This document shows, piece after piece, positions 30,031 to 38,743 of a stretch of DNA of 64,000 nt. Location of the stretch: NCBI GenBank assembly GCA_001298575.1, contig LJCV01000166.1, positions 24,212 to 88,211 on the forward strand, written 5' to 3'. The stretch is from Actinobacteria bacterium OK074. GTDB lineage: Bacteria; Actinomycetota; Actinomycetes; Streptomycetales; Streptomycetaceae. The first letter of the stretch is position 1; each line of letters begins with the position of its first letter. The notes under the pieces are model-generated. The model searched no databases and had not been told where the DNA came from. It saw nothing but the letters and a program-made list of their open reading frames with translations. A program made the position numbers and the translations under genes.

Positions 30031-30805
30031 CCGTGGCCGTCCCTTCCTGCTGTTCCGCGCGGACCAGGCGGCCTACGAACGCCCGGCTCTCCTCGAAGAT
30101 CCGCTCCGCGTCATGGTCCAACGTCGCCACGTGGTAGCTCTGTTCCAGCAGGATCTCCGTCACGTCCGTGGACGACACCCGGCTCAGGATGCGCGCCGAG
30201 TCGACCGGCGGCACCACGTGGTCCTGCACGCTGTGCAGCAGCAGGAGGGGCTGCGTGACCTGGGGCAGTTCGCCGTCGAGCAGCCGCAGGAAGTTCCGGA
30301 AGGAGTGCGCCGCGTGCAGCGGCACCCGGTCGTAGCCGACCTCGGCCCCGCCCTCCTTGGCGATGTCGCTGGTGATGCCCTTCGTGCTGGGGACCACGTG
30401 GCGCAGTACCGGAAGGGCGTACGGCGCCGCGCCGTGCATCCGGTTCGCCGGGTTGACCAGGACCAGGCCGCTGACCTCGGCCCCGTGCTTCGCGGCCAGC
30501 CGCAGCGCCAGCGCGCCGCCCATGGACAGACCGAAGACGAACACCCGCTCGCAGCGTTCGCGCAGGGCCCGCAGCTCGCGGTCCACCTCCGCGTACCAGT
30601 CCTGCCAGCCGGTGAGCTGCATGTCCTGCCAGCGCGTGCCGTGGCCGGGCAGCAGCGGCAGGGACACGGTCAGGCCGTGCTCGGCGAGATGCTCCGCCCA
30701 GGGGCGCAGCGACTGGGGGGACCCGGTGAAGCCGTGGCAGAGGAGGACACCGGCCTCCCCGCCCTCATGGCGGTACGGCTCGGCTCCAGGGAGGACCGGC
30801 ACCAT
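30023..30805 (-). CDS. Alpha/beta hydrolase (carboxylesterase/monoacylglycerol-lipase type)
   Basis: 260 residues. An oxyanion-hole motif HGFTGSPQ, the nucleophile elbow GLSMGG, an acidic residue in SVQDHVVPP and a histidine in SYHVATLDHD form the catalytic set. It likely hydrolyses esters of medium or short chain, or lipids; the neighbouring acyltransferase gene fits lipid metabolism. The start at 30805 (MVPVLPG) is chosen because an AGGAG sits 5 bases upstream; two upstream ATGs lack this. Confidence 0.88.
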   Translation of the reverse strand: MVPVLPGAEPYRHEGGEAGVLLCHGFTGSPQSLRPWAEHLAEHGLTVSLPLLPGHGTRWQDMQLTGWQDWYAEVDRELRALRERCERVFVFGLSMGGALALRLAAKHGAEVSGLVLVNPANRMHGAAPYALPVLRHVVPSTKGITSDIAKEGGAEVGYDRVPLHAAHSFRNFLRLLDGELPQVTQPLLLLHSVQDHVVPPVDSARILSRVSSTDVTEILLEQSYHVATLDHDAERIFEESRAFVGRLVRAEQQEGTATGG

Positions 30806-31159
30806 CGGTCTCCTGTTCATGAGAGGGGCTGGTTCATGAGAGAAGCGTGTTCGCAAGGACTGTTCTCAGCGATGTGTTCGCAGGAGTGTGGTCGGAGCGG
30901 GCTGTTCAGGGGCTGTGCGAAGCGGCTGTTCCGGCTGCTGGTCTTCAGGCTGGTCTTCGAGCTGGTCTTCGGGCTGTTCTTCAGTACGGGCGGGTTCACG
31001 AGACACGTTCACAGGGGCAAGGGGTATTTCATGAGAGATCCATGAACGGTTTCGGATGTAGTTCACCGTACGCGACGGCACTGACACCGACCAGGGCCGT
31101 AGGCTCCTTTGGCGGTGCTCCGGGTTAAGGTCTGATCCACAGATACGGGAGGCACTCGG
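30806..31159. other. Repeat-bearing intergenic region between lipase and plsC
   Basis: 354 bases with no supported gene. It includes several TTCATGAGAG copies near 30814-30845 and 31028-31037, a four-unit 12-bp tandem repeat (30938-30985) and an AGATACGGGAGG leader before plsC. Open frames through the repeat would encode only low-complexity sequence. Confidence 0.65.
30938..30985 (+). repeat. Four tandem 12-bp repeats
   Basis: Units at 30938, 30950, 30962 and 30974: CTGGTCTTCAGG, CTGGTCTTCGAG, CTGGTCTTCGGG, CTGTTCTTCAGT. Related but weaker CTGTTC-type units precede them. Possibly slippage-derived; no protein function is evident. Confidence 0.8.
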
Positions 31160-31897
31160 TTGTTGTACGGCGCGATGAAGGTTTCCGTCGGGGGGCCGCT
31201 GAAGCTCGCCTTCCGGCCCTGGGTGGAGGGCCTGGAGAACGTTCCCGCCGACGGCCCCGCGATCCTGGCGAGCAATCACCTCTCGTTCTCCGACTCGTTC
31301 TTCCTGCCCGCGGTCCTGGACCGCAAGGTGACCTTCATCGCGAAGGCCGAGTACTTCACCACCCCGGGCGTCAAGGGACGGCTGACGGCCGCCTTCTTCA
31401 AGGGCGTCGGACAGCTCCCGGTGGACCGCTCCGGCGGGCGCGGCGCGGGCGAGGCCGCCATCAAGAGCGGCATCGACGTCATCGAACGCGGTGAACTGTT
31501 CGGCATCTACCCGGAGGGCACCCGCTCGCCCGACGGCCGTCTCTACCGCGGCAAACCGGGCGGCCTCGCGCGCGTGGCGCTCGCCACCGGCGCGCCCGTC
31601 ATCCCCGTCGCGATGATCGACACGGAGAAGATCCAGCCTCCGGGCAAGATCATGCCCAAGCTGATGCGCCCCGGCATCCGCATCGGCCAGCCCCTCGACT
31701 TCACCCGCTACCAGGGCATGGAACAGGACCGCTTCGTCCTGCGCGCCCTGACCGACGAGGTCATGTACGAGATCATGAAACTCTCCGGCCAGGAGTACGT
31801 CGACGTCTACGCGGCCGCGGCCAAGCGGGAGATCGCCGAGGCGGCGAAGGCGGAGAAGCAGGCCCAGAAGGCGAAGAAGAACGAGGCCGACTCCTAG
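31160..31897 (+). CDS. plsC: 1-acylglycerol-3-phosphate O-acyltransferase (PlsC family)
   Basis: 245 residues. Acyltransferase motif I NHLSFSDSFFL (HxxxxD) and motif III YPEGTRSPDG are clear. It makes phosphatidic acid, or a related lysophospholipid is acylated. The C-terminus is a Lys/Ala-rich helix (KAEKQAQKAKKNEAD). The TTG at 31160 is used because GGGAGG lies 7 bases upstream; a second TTG directly after and an ATG at 31175 are alternatives. Confidence 0.9.
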   Translation: MLYGAMKVSVGGPLKLAFRPWVEGLENVPADGPAILASNHLSFSDSFFLPAVLDRKVTFIAKAEYFTTPGVKGRLTAAFFKGVGQLPVDRSGGRGAGEAAIKSGIDVIERGELFGIYPEGTRSPDGRLYRGKPGGLARVALATGAPVIPVAMIDTEKIQPPGKIMPKLMRPGIRIGQPLDFTRYQGMEQDRFVLRALTDEVMYEIMKLSGQEYVDVYAAAAKREIAEAAKAEKQAQKAKKNEADS

Positions 31898-32027
31898 ACT
31901 TTCGCGGGAGAGGACGCGCCCTGGCGTGGCTTCCAGGGGCGCGGGGCCGTGACACCGCGCGGTTCGCGAGCGACCACGCCGGACCCGCGGCCGTCGACGG
32001 CCCAAGCCGACCAGCATCGGGGGGACC

Positions 32028-33251
32028 ATGCCAGGCCGAGTCATCCGAATGTCCGTGGAACAACCCCTCTGGCGAGCCCTGGCCGGCTACCGCGTCCTCA
32101 CCATGTTCTACGCCATCGGCTTCTTCGCCACCGGCTACGGCCACTACGTCCGCCCGGGCGTGGCCATCGCCTACTACGCCGTCCTGGTCGTCTGGACCGT
32201 GTCCACCCTCCCCCGGGTGTCCAGCGCGGCGAACTGCACCAAGCGCTTCCTCGCCGTCGACCTGGCCATCGCCATCACCGGCATCCTGCTCACCCTCGTC
32301 GTGGACAGCCCCGAGCGGATCTCCTCCGGGGGCCCGACCCTGCCGTCGATATGGACCGCCGGTGCCGTCCTCGCGTACGCGATCAAGGGCGGCTGGCGCT
32401 GGGCGGCCTTCGCCTCGACCCCGGTGGCCGTCGCCAACCTCGTCGAGCGCGGCACCCCGGCCCGGGACACCGTCCACAACGTCGTCCTGGTGTGGGTCGC
32501 GTCCATCGCCATCGGGTACGTCGTCGAGGTCGCCCGGGCCTCCGAGCGGACCCTGGCCCGGGCGCTGGAGATCGAGGCCACCACCCGGGAGCGGGAGCGG
32601 CTGGCCCGCGACATCCACGACAGCGTCCTCCAGGTGCTCGCCATGGTGCAGCGGCGCGGTGCCGTCCTGGGCGGGGACGCGGCCGAACTCGGCCGGATGG
32701 CGGGCGAACAGGAAGTCGCGCTGCGCACGCTGGTCTCCGGCGGACTGCCCGCGACCCGGTCGGCCGACGGCGTCGTCGTAGGCCCGACGGACCCGGTGAG
32801 CGCCGCGGACGACGACGGGCCCGTCGACCTGCGGCCCCTGCTCGCGCGGTTCGCCGGGGCGCGGGTGACGCTGTCCGAGCCCGGCGGTCCGGTGCCGCTC
32901 GCGCCGGGTGCCGCGCGGGAGTTGGCCGCCGCCGTCGGGGCCGCGCTGGACAATGTGCGGCGGCACGCGGGCGAGGCGGCCTGTGCGTGGATCCTGGTGG
33001 AGGACGAGCCGGACGAGGTCGTGGTGACCGTGCGGGACGACGGTCCCGGGATCCCGGAGGGGCGGCTCGCTCAGGCCGAGGGGGAGGGGCGGCTCGGGGT
33101 GGCGCAGTCCATCCGGGGGCGGCTGCGGGACATCGGCGGTACGGCCGAGCTGATCTCGGTGCCGGGTCAGGGCACCGAAGTGGAACTGAAGGTACCGAAG
33201 CAGGCGAACGGCGCGCGGGACGCGCGGGGGAAGGCGGGGAAGCGACGATGA
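32028..33251 (+). CDS. Two-component sensor histidine kinase (MacS-type, HisKA_3)
   Basis: 407 residues. Five to six membrane segments in the first 175 residues precede a HisKA_3 dimerisation region (ERLARDIHDSVLQVLAMV with the phospho-accepting His) and an ATPase domain with N-box AAVGAALDNVRRHAG and G-box VRDDGPGIPEG. The signal is unknown. Its stop overlaps the start of the cognate regulator (ATGA). Confidence 0.92.
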   Translation: MPGRVIRMSVEQPLWRALAGYRVLTMFYAIGFFATGYGHYVRPGVAIAYYAVLVVWTVSTLPRVSSAANCTKRFLAVDLAIAITGILLTLVVDSPERISSGGPTLPSIWTAGAVLAYAIKGGWRWAAFASTPVAVANLVERGTPARDTVHNVVLVWVASIAIGYVVEVARASERTLARALEIEATTRERERLARDIHDSVLQVLAMVQRRGAVLGGDAAELGRMAGEQEVALRTLVSGGLPATRSADGVVVGPTDPVSAADDDGPVDLRPLLARFAGARVTLSEPGGPVPLAPGAARELAAAVGAALDNVRRHAGEAACAWILVEDEPDEVVVTVRDDGPGIPEGRLAQAEGEGRLGVAQSIRGRLRDIGGTAELISVPGQGTEVELKVPKQANGARDARGKAGKRR

Positions 33252-33964
33252 CGGAGCCCAGGACAGGGGAGCTCGGCGCGGGGGGCGGTGCCCTCACGCC
33301 GGTCAGGGTCATGGTCGTCGACGACCACCCGATGTGGCGCGACGCCGTCGCCCGGGACCTCGCCGAGGCCGGCTGCGAGGTCGTCGCCACGGCCGGGGAC
33401 GGCGAGCAGGCCGTGCGCCGGGCCCGCGCCGCCGCGCCCGACGTCCTGGTGCTGGACCTGAACCTGCCGGTGAAGCCCGGCGTGCAGGTCTGCAAGGAAC
33501 TCGTCGGCGCCAACCCCGCCCTGCGCGTCCTGGTGCTGTCCGCCAGCGGTGAGCACGCCGACGTGCTGGAGGCGGTCAAGTCCGGCGCCACCGGCTACCT
33601 GCTGAAGTCCGCCTCGACCGAGGAGCTGATCGACGCGGTGCGCCGCACGGCCGTCGGCGACCCCGTGTTCACGCCCGGGCTCGCCGGTCTGGTCCTGGGC
33701 GAGTACCGCCGGCTCGCCTCCGAACCGGCCCCCGCCCCGGGCGCCGACGAACCCAGGGCGCCCCGGCTCACCGACCGCGAGACCGAGGTGCTCCGCCTGG
33801 TCGCCAAGGGCCTCAGCTACAAGCAGATCGCCGAACGCCTGGTCATCTCCCACCGCACGGTCCAGAACCACGTCCAGAACACCCTCGGCAAACTCCAGCT
33901 GCACAACAGGGTGGAGCTGGTCCGGTACGCGATAGAGCGGGGCCTGGACGGCGACGGGGACTGA
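33248..33964 (+). CDS. Response regulator, LuxR/NarL type
   Basis: 238 residues. The receiver domain has the acidic pocket and phospho-Asp in VLVLDLNLPVKPG, followed by a LuxR helix-turn-helix (LTDRETEVLRLVAKGLSYKQIA). It is the partner of the upstream kinase by coupling. It resembles the SCO2120/SCO2121 pair of S. coelicolor in position; targets unknown. Confidence 0.93.
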   Translation: MTEPRTGELGAGGGALTPVRVMVVDDHPMWRDAVARDLAEAGCEVVATAGDGEQAVRRARAAAPDVLVLDLNLPVKPGVQVCKELVGANPALRVLVLSASGEHADVLEAVKSGATGYLLKSASTEELIDAVRRTAVGDPVFTPGLAGLVLGEYRRLASEPAPAPGADEPRAPRLTDRETEVLRLVAKGLSYKQIAERLVISHRTVQNHVQNTLGKLQLHNRVELVRYAIERGLDGDGD

Positions 33965-34093
33965 GTCTCGCTTCCAGGAGATCAACTCCCCTCCAATTAC
34001 CCGGAATTGACACCTTCCCGACCATGTCGAAGTGACCTGGATCACGGTTACCGTGGCCCGGGTCGGGTCGGTGTGGGGCGAAGGGAGCGGGCC

Positions 34094-35122
34094 ATGCGTG
34101 TCGGGGTACTGACCGGGGGCGGCGACTGTCCCGGTCTCAACGCCGTCATCCGGGGCGTCGTCCGCAAGGGCGTCCAGGAGTACGGCTACGAGTTCACCGG
34201 GTTCCGGGACGGCTGGCGCGGGCCCCTCGAAGGGGCCACCGTCCGCCTCGACATCCCCGCCGTGCGCGGCATCCTGCCCCGCGGCGGCACCATCCTCGGC
34301 TCCTCGCGCACCAACCCGCTCCAGGAGGAGGACGGGGTGCGCCGGGTCCAGGAGAACCTCGCCGCCCACGACATCGGCGCGCTCATCGTGATCGGCGGCG
34401 AGGACACCCTCGGCGTCGCCGCGCGCCTGGCCGACGAGCACGGCGTCAAGGTCGTCGGCGTGCCCAAGACCATCGACAACGACCTCTCCGCCACCGACTA
34501 CACCTTCGGGTTCGACACCGCCGTCAACATCGCCACCGAGGCCATCGACCGCCTGCACACCACCGCCGAGTCCCACATGCGGGTCCTGGTGGTGGAGGTG
34601 ATGGGCCGGCACGCGGGCTGGATCGCCCTGCACTCGGGCCTGGCCGGCGGCGCCAACGTCATCCTCATCCCCGAACAGCCCTTCGACGTCGACCAGGTGT
34701 GCGCCTGGGTGACCTCCCGCTTCAAGGCGTCGTACGCGCCGATCGTGGTCGTCGCCGAAGGAGCCGTACCGAAGGACGGCGACCTGGTGCTCAAGGACCA
34801 GTCGCTGGACTCCTTCGGCCATGTGCGGCTGTCCGGGGTGGGGGAGTGGCTGGCGAAGCAGATCGAGAAGCGCACCGGCAAGGAGGCGCGCACCACGGTC
34901 CTGGGGCACGTCCAGCGCGGCGGCACCCCGAGCGCGTTCGACCGCTGGCTCGCCACCCGCTTCGGGCTGCACGCCATCGACGCCGTCCGCGACGGCGACT
35001 TCGGCACCATGGTCGCGCTGCGCGGCACGGACATCGTCCGCGTCCCGATCGCCTCGGCCACGGCCCGGATCAAGACGGTCGCCCCGGAACTCTACGAAGA
35101 GGTCGGCGTCTTCTTCGGCTGA
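34094..35122 (+). CDS. pfkA: 6-phosphofructokinase family, probable PPi-type donor site
   Basis: 342 residues. It begins with the nucleotide/pyrophosphate-binding loop GVLTGGGDCPGLNAV and has the substrate motif PKTIDNDL and VEVMGRHAGWIA. The donor-specificity position shows GGEDTL with Asp104, and Lys125 in PKTIDND; in characterised enzymes Asp plus Lys here goes with pyrophosphate use, Gly with ATP use (mycobacterial ATP-type reads GGEGTL). I therefore predict PPi dependence, although some actinomycete enzymes of this group are reported as ATP users. The ATG at 34094 has AGGGAGCGGGCC upstream. Confidence 0.88.
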   Translation: MRVGVLTGGGDCPGLNAVIRGVVRKGVQEYGYEFTGFRDGWRGPLEGATVRLDIPAVRGILPRGGTILGSSRTNPLQEEDGVRRVQENLAAHDIGALIVIGGEDTLGVAARLADEHGVKVVGVPKTIDNDLSATDYTFGFDTAVNIATEAIDRLHTTAESHMRVLVVEVMGRHAGWIALHSGLAGGANVILIPEQPFDVDQVCAWVTSRFKASYAPIVVVAEGAVPKDGDLVLKDQSLDSFGHVRLSGVGEWLAKQIEKRTGKEARTTVLGHVQRGGTPSAFDRWLATRFGLHAIDAVRDGDFGTMVALRGTDIVRVPIASATARIKTVAPELYEEVGVFFG

Positions 35123-35138
35123 CACCGACCTCCCCGGG

Positions 35139-37019
35139 TTACGACAACTCGGCCGCCGTCTCCTGCAACCCGCCTACCAACTCCCGTACGACGTCGGCGC
35201 CCCGCAGCGTCAGCACCGACTCGGGGTGGAACTGCACGCCCGCGAACCCGGGGCCGCGCAGGGCGTGCACCTCGCCCGGGGCGGTGCGGCTGACCTCGAT
35301 GCCCCGGGCCGCGAGCCCGGCCGCCGCCGGGTCGTCGCAGTGCGCCACGAAGCTGTTGTAGAAGCCGACCGTCTCGGCCCGCCCGAACAGGTCGATCGCC
35401 GTCTGGGCGCCCTGGTACGGGACTTCCTTGCGGACGATGTCCAGGCCCAGTTCGGCCGCGATCAGCTCGTTGCCGAGGCAGACGCCGAGGACGCCGTGGC
35501 GGTGGCCGCGGAGCACCCGCGCGGTCAGCTCGCGCAGGAACCGCATCTTCGGGTCGGCGAGGTCGCGGGGGTCGCCGGGCCCGGGGCCGAGCACCACCAC
35601 GCCCTCGTGCGCGAGCACCGCCTCCCGGAGGCCGGGTTCGTCGTAGCGGCGGACGGTGACGGTCAGCCCCGACGAGCGCAGCACGTGCGCGAGCATCGCC
35701 GTGAAGGTGTCCTCCGCGTCGACGACGAACGCGTGTCCGGTCAGGGCGTCCTCGCGCTCCCGCATCCGCAGCCAGAACGGCGCCAGCGAGGCCCGCCGCC
35801 CGTCCAGCGCGGCCCGCACCCGCGGATCGTCCGCGAGCCGCGGCCCTGCCGCCTCCTCGCGCGGCCGTCCCGGGCGCACCCCGAGCGCGGTGAGCACCCC
35901 GGCCACCTTGGCGTGGGTCTCGGCGACCTCGCCCGCCGGCTGCGAGCCGCGCACCAGCGTGGCGCCGACCGACACCCGCAGCCGCCCGTCCCCACCGATG
36001 TCCGCGGTACGGATGAGGATCGGCGAGTCGAGCGTCTGGGCACCCCCGGCGTCCCGGCCGAGCAGGGCCAGGGCCCCGGCGTAGTAGCCCCGGCCGCCGT
36101 TCTCGTACCGTTCGATGACCCGGCAGGCGTTCTGCACCGGGGAGCCGGTGACGGTGGCCGCGAACATGGTCTCGCGCAGCACCTCGCGCGCGTCCAGCGA
36201 GGAACGGCCGCGCAACTCGTACTCCGTGTGCGCGAGATGGGCCATCTCCTTGAGCCGGGGTCCGACCACCACCCCGCCCATGTCGCCGACCGTGCACATC
36301 ATCTTCAGTTCCTCGTCGACGACCATCGACAGCTCCTCGATCTCCTTGGAGTCGGCGAGGAAGTCCAGCAGGTGCCCGGGGGTCGGCCCCTCGGCCGGAT
36401 AGCGATAGGTACCGCTGATCGGGTTCATCACGACTGTGCCGCCGGACATGCGGACGTGCACCTCCGGGCTCGCGCCCACGAGAGTGCGCTCACCGGTGTG
36501 CACGACGAACGTCCAGTACGCGCCCCGTTCACCCACGAGAAGACGCCGGAACAGCGCCAGCGCGTCGGCCCGCCCGAAGCCGGGGACCGACCCCTCGAAC
36601 GTCCGCCGGATCACGAAGTTCGCGCCCTCGCCCCGCCCGATCTCCTCCGCCAGCACCCGCCCGACGATCCCCGCGTACTCCTCGTCGCCGACGTCGAAGC
36701 CCCCGCCCTCGACGGCGACCTCGTGCGCGGGCAGCGCCTCCAGGGCCTCGGCGAGCGGGATCTCGTACGACTCCTCGGGGGTGAGCATCAGCAGCGGGGT
36801 GCCGTCGTCGCGGACGTCGAAGCCGCGCTCGCGGATCTGCCGGAACGGCACCAGGGCGAGACCCTCGTCGGGGAGGTCGGCGAGGCGGTCGTGGGCGGTG
36901 ACGGGGCCGATCAGCAGTTCGACGACGGCGTGGTCGTGCCCGGGGGCGCGGCGGCGGAGGGGGGCGAACGGGCGGGAGTCGGCGAGCAGTTCGTGCACAT
37001 GCCTGGCCTGGGGCTTCAT
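35139..37019 (-). CDS. trpEG: TrpE-TrpG fusion: anthranilate synthase-like protein
   Basis: 626 residues. The N-terminal ~400 residues are a chorismate-binding domain (MNPISGTYRYP, GSPVQNACRVIERYENGGRGYYAG). The C-terminal part is a class I glutamine amidotransferase (VVLGPGPGDPRD, catalytic Cys in GVCLGN, and GVQFHPES). This fused layout is shared with PhzE/ADIC synthases, so the product could be ADIC or anthranilate, but a Trp leader peptide and attenuator upstream argue for anthranilate/tryptophan supply. AAGGA precedes the start at 37019. It lies just downstream of pfkA on the opposite strand and opposite DUF1906/aroH. Confidence 0.88.
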   Translation of the reverse strand: MKPQARHVHELLADSRPFAPLRRRAPGHDHAVVELLIGPVTAHDRLADLPDEGLALVPFRQIRERGFDVRDDGTPLLMLTPEESYEIPLAEALEALPAHEVAVEGGGFDVGDEEYAGIVGRVLAEEIGRGEGANFVIRRTFEGSVPGFGRADALALFRRLLVGERGAYWTFVVHTGERTLVGASPEVHVRMSGGTVVMNPISGTYRYPAEGPTPGHLLDFLADSKEIEELSMVVDEELKMMCTVGDMGGVVVGPRLKEMAHLAHTEYELRGRSSLDAREVLRETMFAATVTGSPVQNACRVIERYENGGRGYYAGALALLGRDAGGAQTLDSPILIRTADIGGDGRLRVSVGATLVRGSQPAGEVAETHAKVAGVLTALGVRPGRPREEAAGPRLADDPRVRAALDGRRASLAPFWLRMREREDALTGHAFVVDAEDTFTAMLAHVLRSSGLTVTVRRYDEPGLREAVLAHEGVVVLGPGPGDPRDLADPKMRFLRELTARVLRGHRHGVLGVCLGNELIAAELGLDIVRKEVPYQGAQTAIDLFGRAETVGFYNSFVAHCDDPAAAGLAARGIEVSRTAPGEVHALRGPGFAGVQFHPESVLTLRGADVVRELVGGLQETAAELS

Positions 37020-37082
37020 GAGCCGGGGTTCCTTCCGGGAATCTGTTGCTTGCGGAGAGGAACGGCCGGGTCGCGAAAACAC

Positions 37083-37109
37083 CGAAGGCCGCCCCTCGGG
37101 CGGCCTTCG
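37083..37109 (-). terminator. Trp attenuator terminator
   Basis: Perfect 12-bp stem (arm CGAAGGCCGCCC at 37083-37094 with 37098-37109) and 3-base loop. On the minus strand it is followed by GTGTTTTC. It lies between the Trp-codon leader peptide and trpEG, as in a transcription attenuator where ribosome stalling at the Trp codons would prevent this hairpin. Confidence 0.8.
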
Positions 37110-37132
37110 CGAAGTCTCTGGGACACGCGCAG

Positions 37133-37189
37133 TCAGTGGGCCGCCGAGCGAGCGGTCCACCACCAGTTCTGGTGCGAGTGCGCGAACAT
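37133..37189 (-). CDS. trpL: Trp leader peptide with three tandem Trp codons
   Basis: 18-residue open frame MFAHSHQNWWWTARSAAH, stop at 37133-37135. The three consecutive TGG codons, followed by the terminator hairpin 24 bases later, identify a tryptophan-sensing leader of a kind known in Streptomyces. Translation would stall when charged tRNA-Trp is scarce, permitting trpEG transcription. Confidence 0.85.
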   Translation of the reverse strand: MFAHSHQNWWWTARSAAH

Positions 37190-37333
37190 GCGGTGCACCC
37201 TACCCGATCGCGACGGGCGACCGACATAGACCCGATCGGGCCCCCGCCAGATGGCGGTCACGGCGGTTTCGCCCCGCCCACCCGGGTGGAAGGGCAGCCA
37301 AATTGTCCGGCTACCCGGAGGTCTTCCACCGAC

Positions 37334-38581
37334 GTGCGTACGAACGTGAAATCACCGCTGACCTGGAAAGCAGACCGAGGCGCGGGCCGCCGCACCACCC
37401 GCACGCTCATCGCCCTCGCCGCCCTGACCGCCCTCGCCACCACCGCATCCGGCGCCGCCCGGATCCAGGACGACGGCACCAACCGCGTCGGCTACCGGGG
37501 CCACACCTTCGCCGTCCCCGCCGACTGGCAGGTCGTCGACCTCGCCCAGGACCCGAACGCCTGCGTCCGCTTCGACCGGCACGCCCTCTACCTGGGCACC
37601 CCCGGCGAACACCAGGACTGCCCCGCGCGCGTGCAGGGCCACACCGAGGCGCTCCTCGTGCAGCCCACGGCGGGCGACACCACCGGAGCGGTCACCGAGA
37701 ACCAGGTGGCCCGCACCTACCGGGCCACCGCCGAGCGGATCGCGCTGACCGCCTCGTACGGGCAGGACCGTACGGCCGTGCAGCGCATCCTGCGCGACGC
37801 CGGGCTGCCGGTGGCCTCCGCGCGCGCGGAGACCGTGCCCGCGGCGCCCGCCGCGCTCGCCGTGCCCACCGACGCCACCGTCCACCGGGGCCGCGGCTTC
37901 GACGCCTGCACCGCGCCGGGCCGGTCCGCGATGGACGCCTGGGCGGGCTCCTCCCCGTACGGGGCGATCGGCGTGTACATCGGCGGCGTCAACCGCGGCT
38001 GCGCCCAGCCGAACCTCACCGCCTCCTGGGTGCGCGACCAGTACGCGTCCGGCTGGCGGTTCTTCCCGCTCTACGTCGGCCCCCAGCCCTCCGCCGACGG
38101 CGGCAGCTGCGGCGGCTCCTGCACGGCCATCACCGACCCGGCGCCGCAGGGCCGGGCCGCCGCCGAGGACGCCGCCCGGCAGGCCGCCGCGCTCGGCTTC
38201 GGCAAGGGCACGGTGCTCTACAACGACCTGGAGCACTACCCGCGCGGCGGCTCCGTCACGGCCAAGGTGCTGACCTACCTCGACGCCTGGACCACCCGGC
38301 TGCACGCCCTGGGCTACCGCTCCGGCGCCTACGGCAGCGTCTCGTCCCTCGTCAACGACCTGGTCGAGCACGAGGACGACCTCACCCAGCCGGACGTGCT
38401 GCACTTCGCCCGCTGGAACGACGACGCCGGCACCGACGACTCCGCGATCCCCGCGGACCGCTGGGCGGACCACCAGCGCATCCACCAGTACGCCGGCAAC
38501 CGTACGGAGACCTACGGCGGTGTGACCATCAACATCGACCGCGACAGCCTGGACGTGGGGGCCCCGGCGGTGTCGCGCTAG
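37334..38581 (+). CDS. Secreted DUF1906 (Rv2525c-like glycoside-hydrolase-fold) protein
   Basis: 415 residues. A cleavable-looking hydrophobic signal (TLIALAALTALATTASGAA, about residues 22-41) and then a DUF1906/GH25-like barrel starting GFDACTAPGRSAMDAW with YGAIGVYIGG, FFPLYVG and VLYNDLEHY. The Asp and Glu (NDLEHY) could be catalytic. Substrate unknown; peptidoglycan or cell-wall glycan is plausible. The GTG at 37334 has GGAGG 12 bases upstream; GTG 37346 is an alternative. Confidence 0.82.
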   Translation: MRTNVKSPLTWKADRGAGRRTTRTLIALAALTALATTASGAARIQDDGTNRVGYRGHTFAVPADWQVVDLAQDPNACVRFDRHALYLGTPGEHQDCPARVQGHTEALLVQPTAGDTTGAVTENQVARTYRATAERIALTASYGQDRTAVQRILRDAGLPVASARAETVPAAPAALAVPTDATVHRGRGFDACTAPGRSAMDAWAGSSPYGAIGVYIGGVNRGCAQPNLTASWVRDQYASGWRFFPLYVGPQPSADGGSCGGSCTAITDPAPQGRAAAEDAARQAAALGFGKGTVLYNDLEHYPRGGSVTAKVLTYLDAWTTRLHALGYRSGAYGSVSSLVNDLVEHEDDLTQPDVLHFARWNDDAGTDDSAIPADRWADHQRIHQYAGNRTETYGGVTINIDRDSLDVGAPAVSR

Positions 38582-38743
38582 CCGTATACGGCCGTCCAGG
38601 TGTGCTGATCGTACCGGTGTGCGGATTGGGCGGACCGCCCTCCGGACCTGGGGGTATGTCCCGGGTCTCGCGATCGAGCGCGGTCCGTCTCACTTGATGA
38701 GCAAGGGGGTTGATGCCCGCAACGACCCCGTAATGTTGTCGGG

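Noticed and set aside
35139..37019. Phenazine-type PhzE instead of anthranilate synthase
   Set aside because: The fused layout fits both, but no phenazine genes are nearby and a Trp attenuator precedes it; product still unproven.
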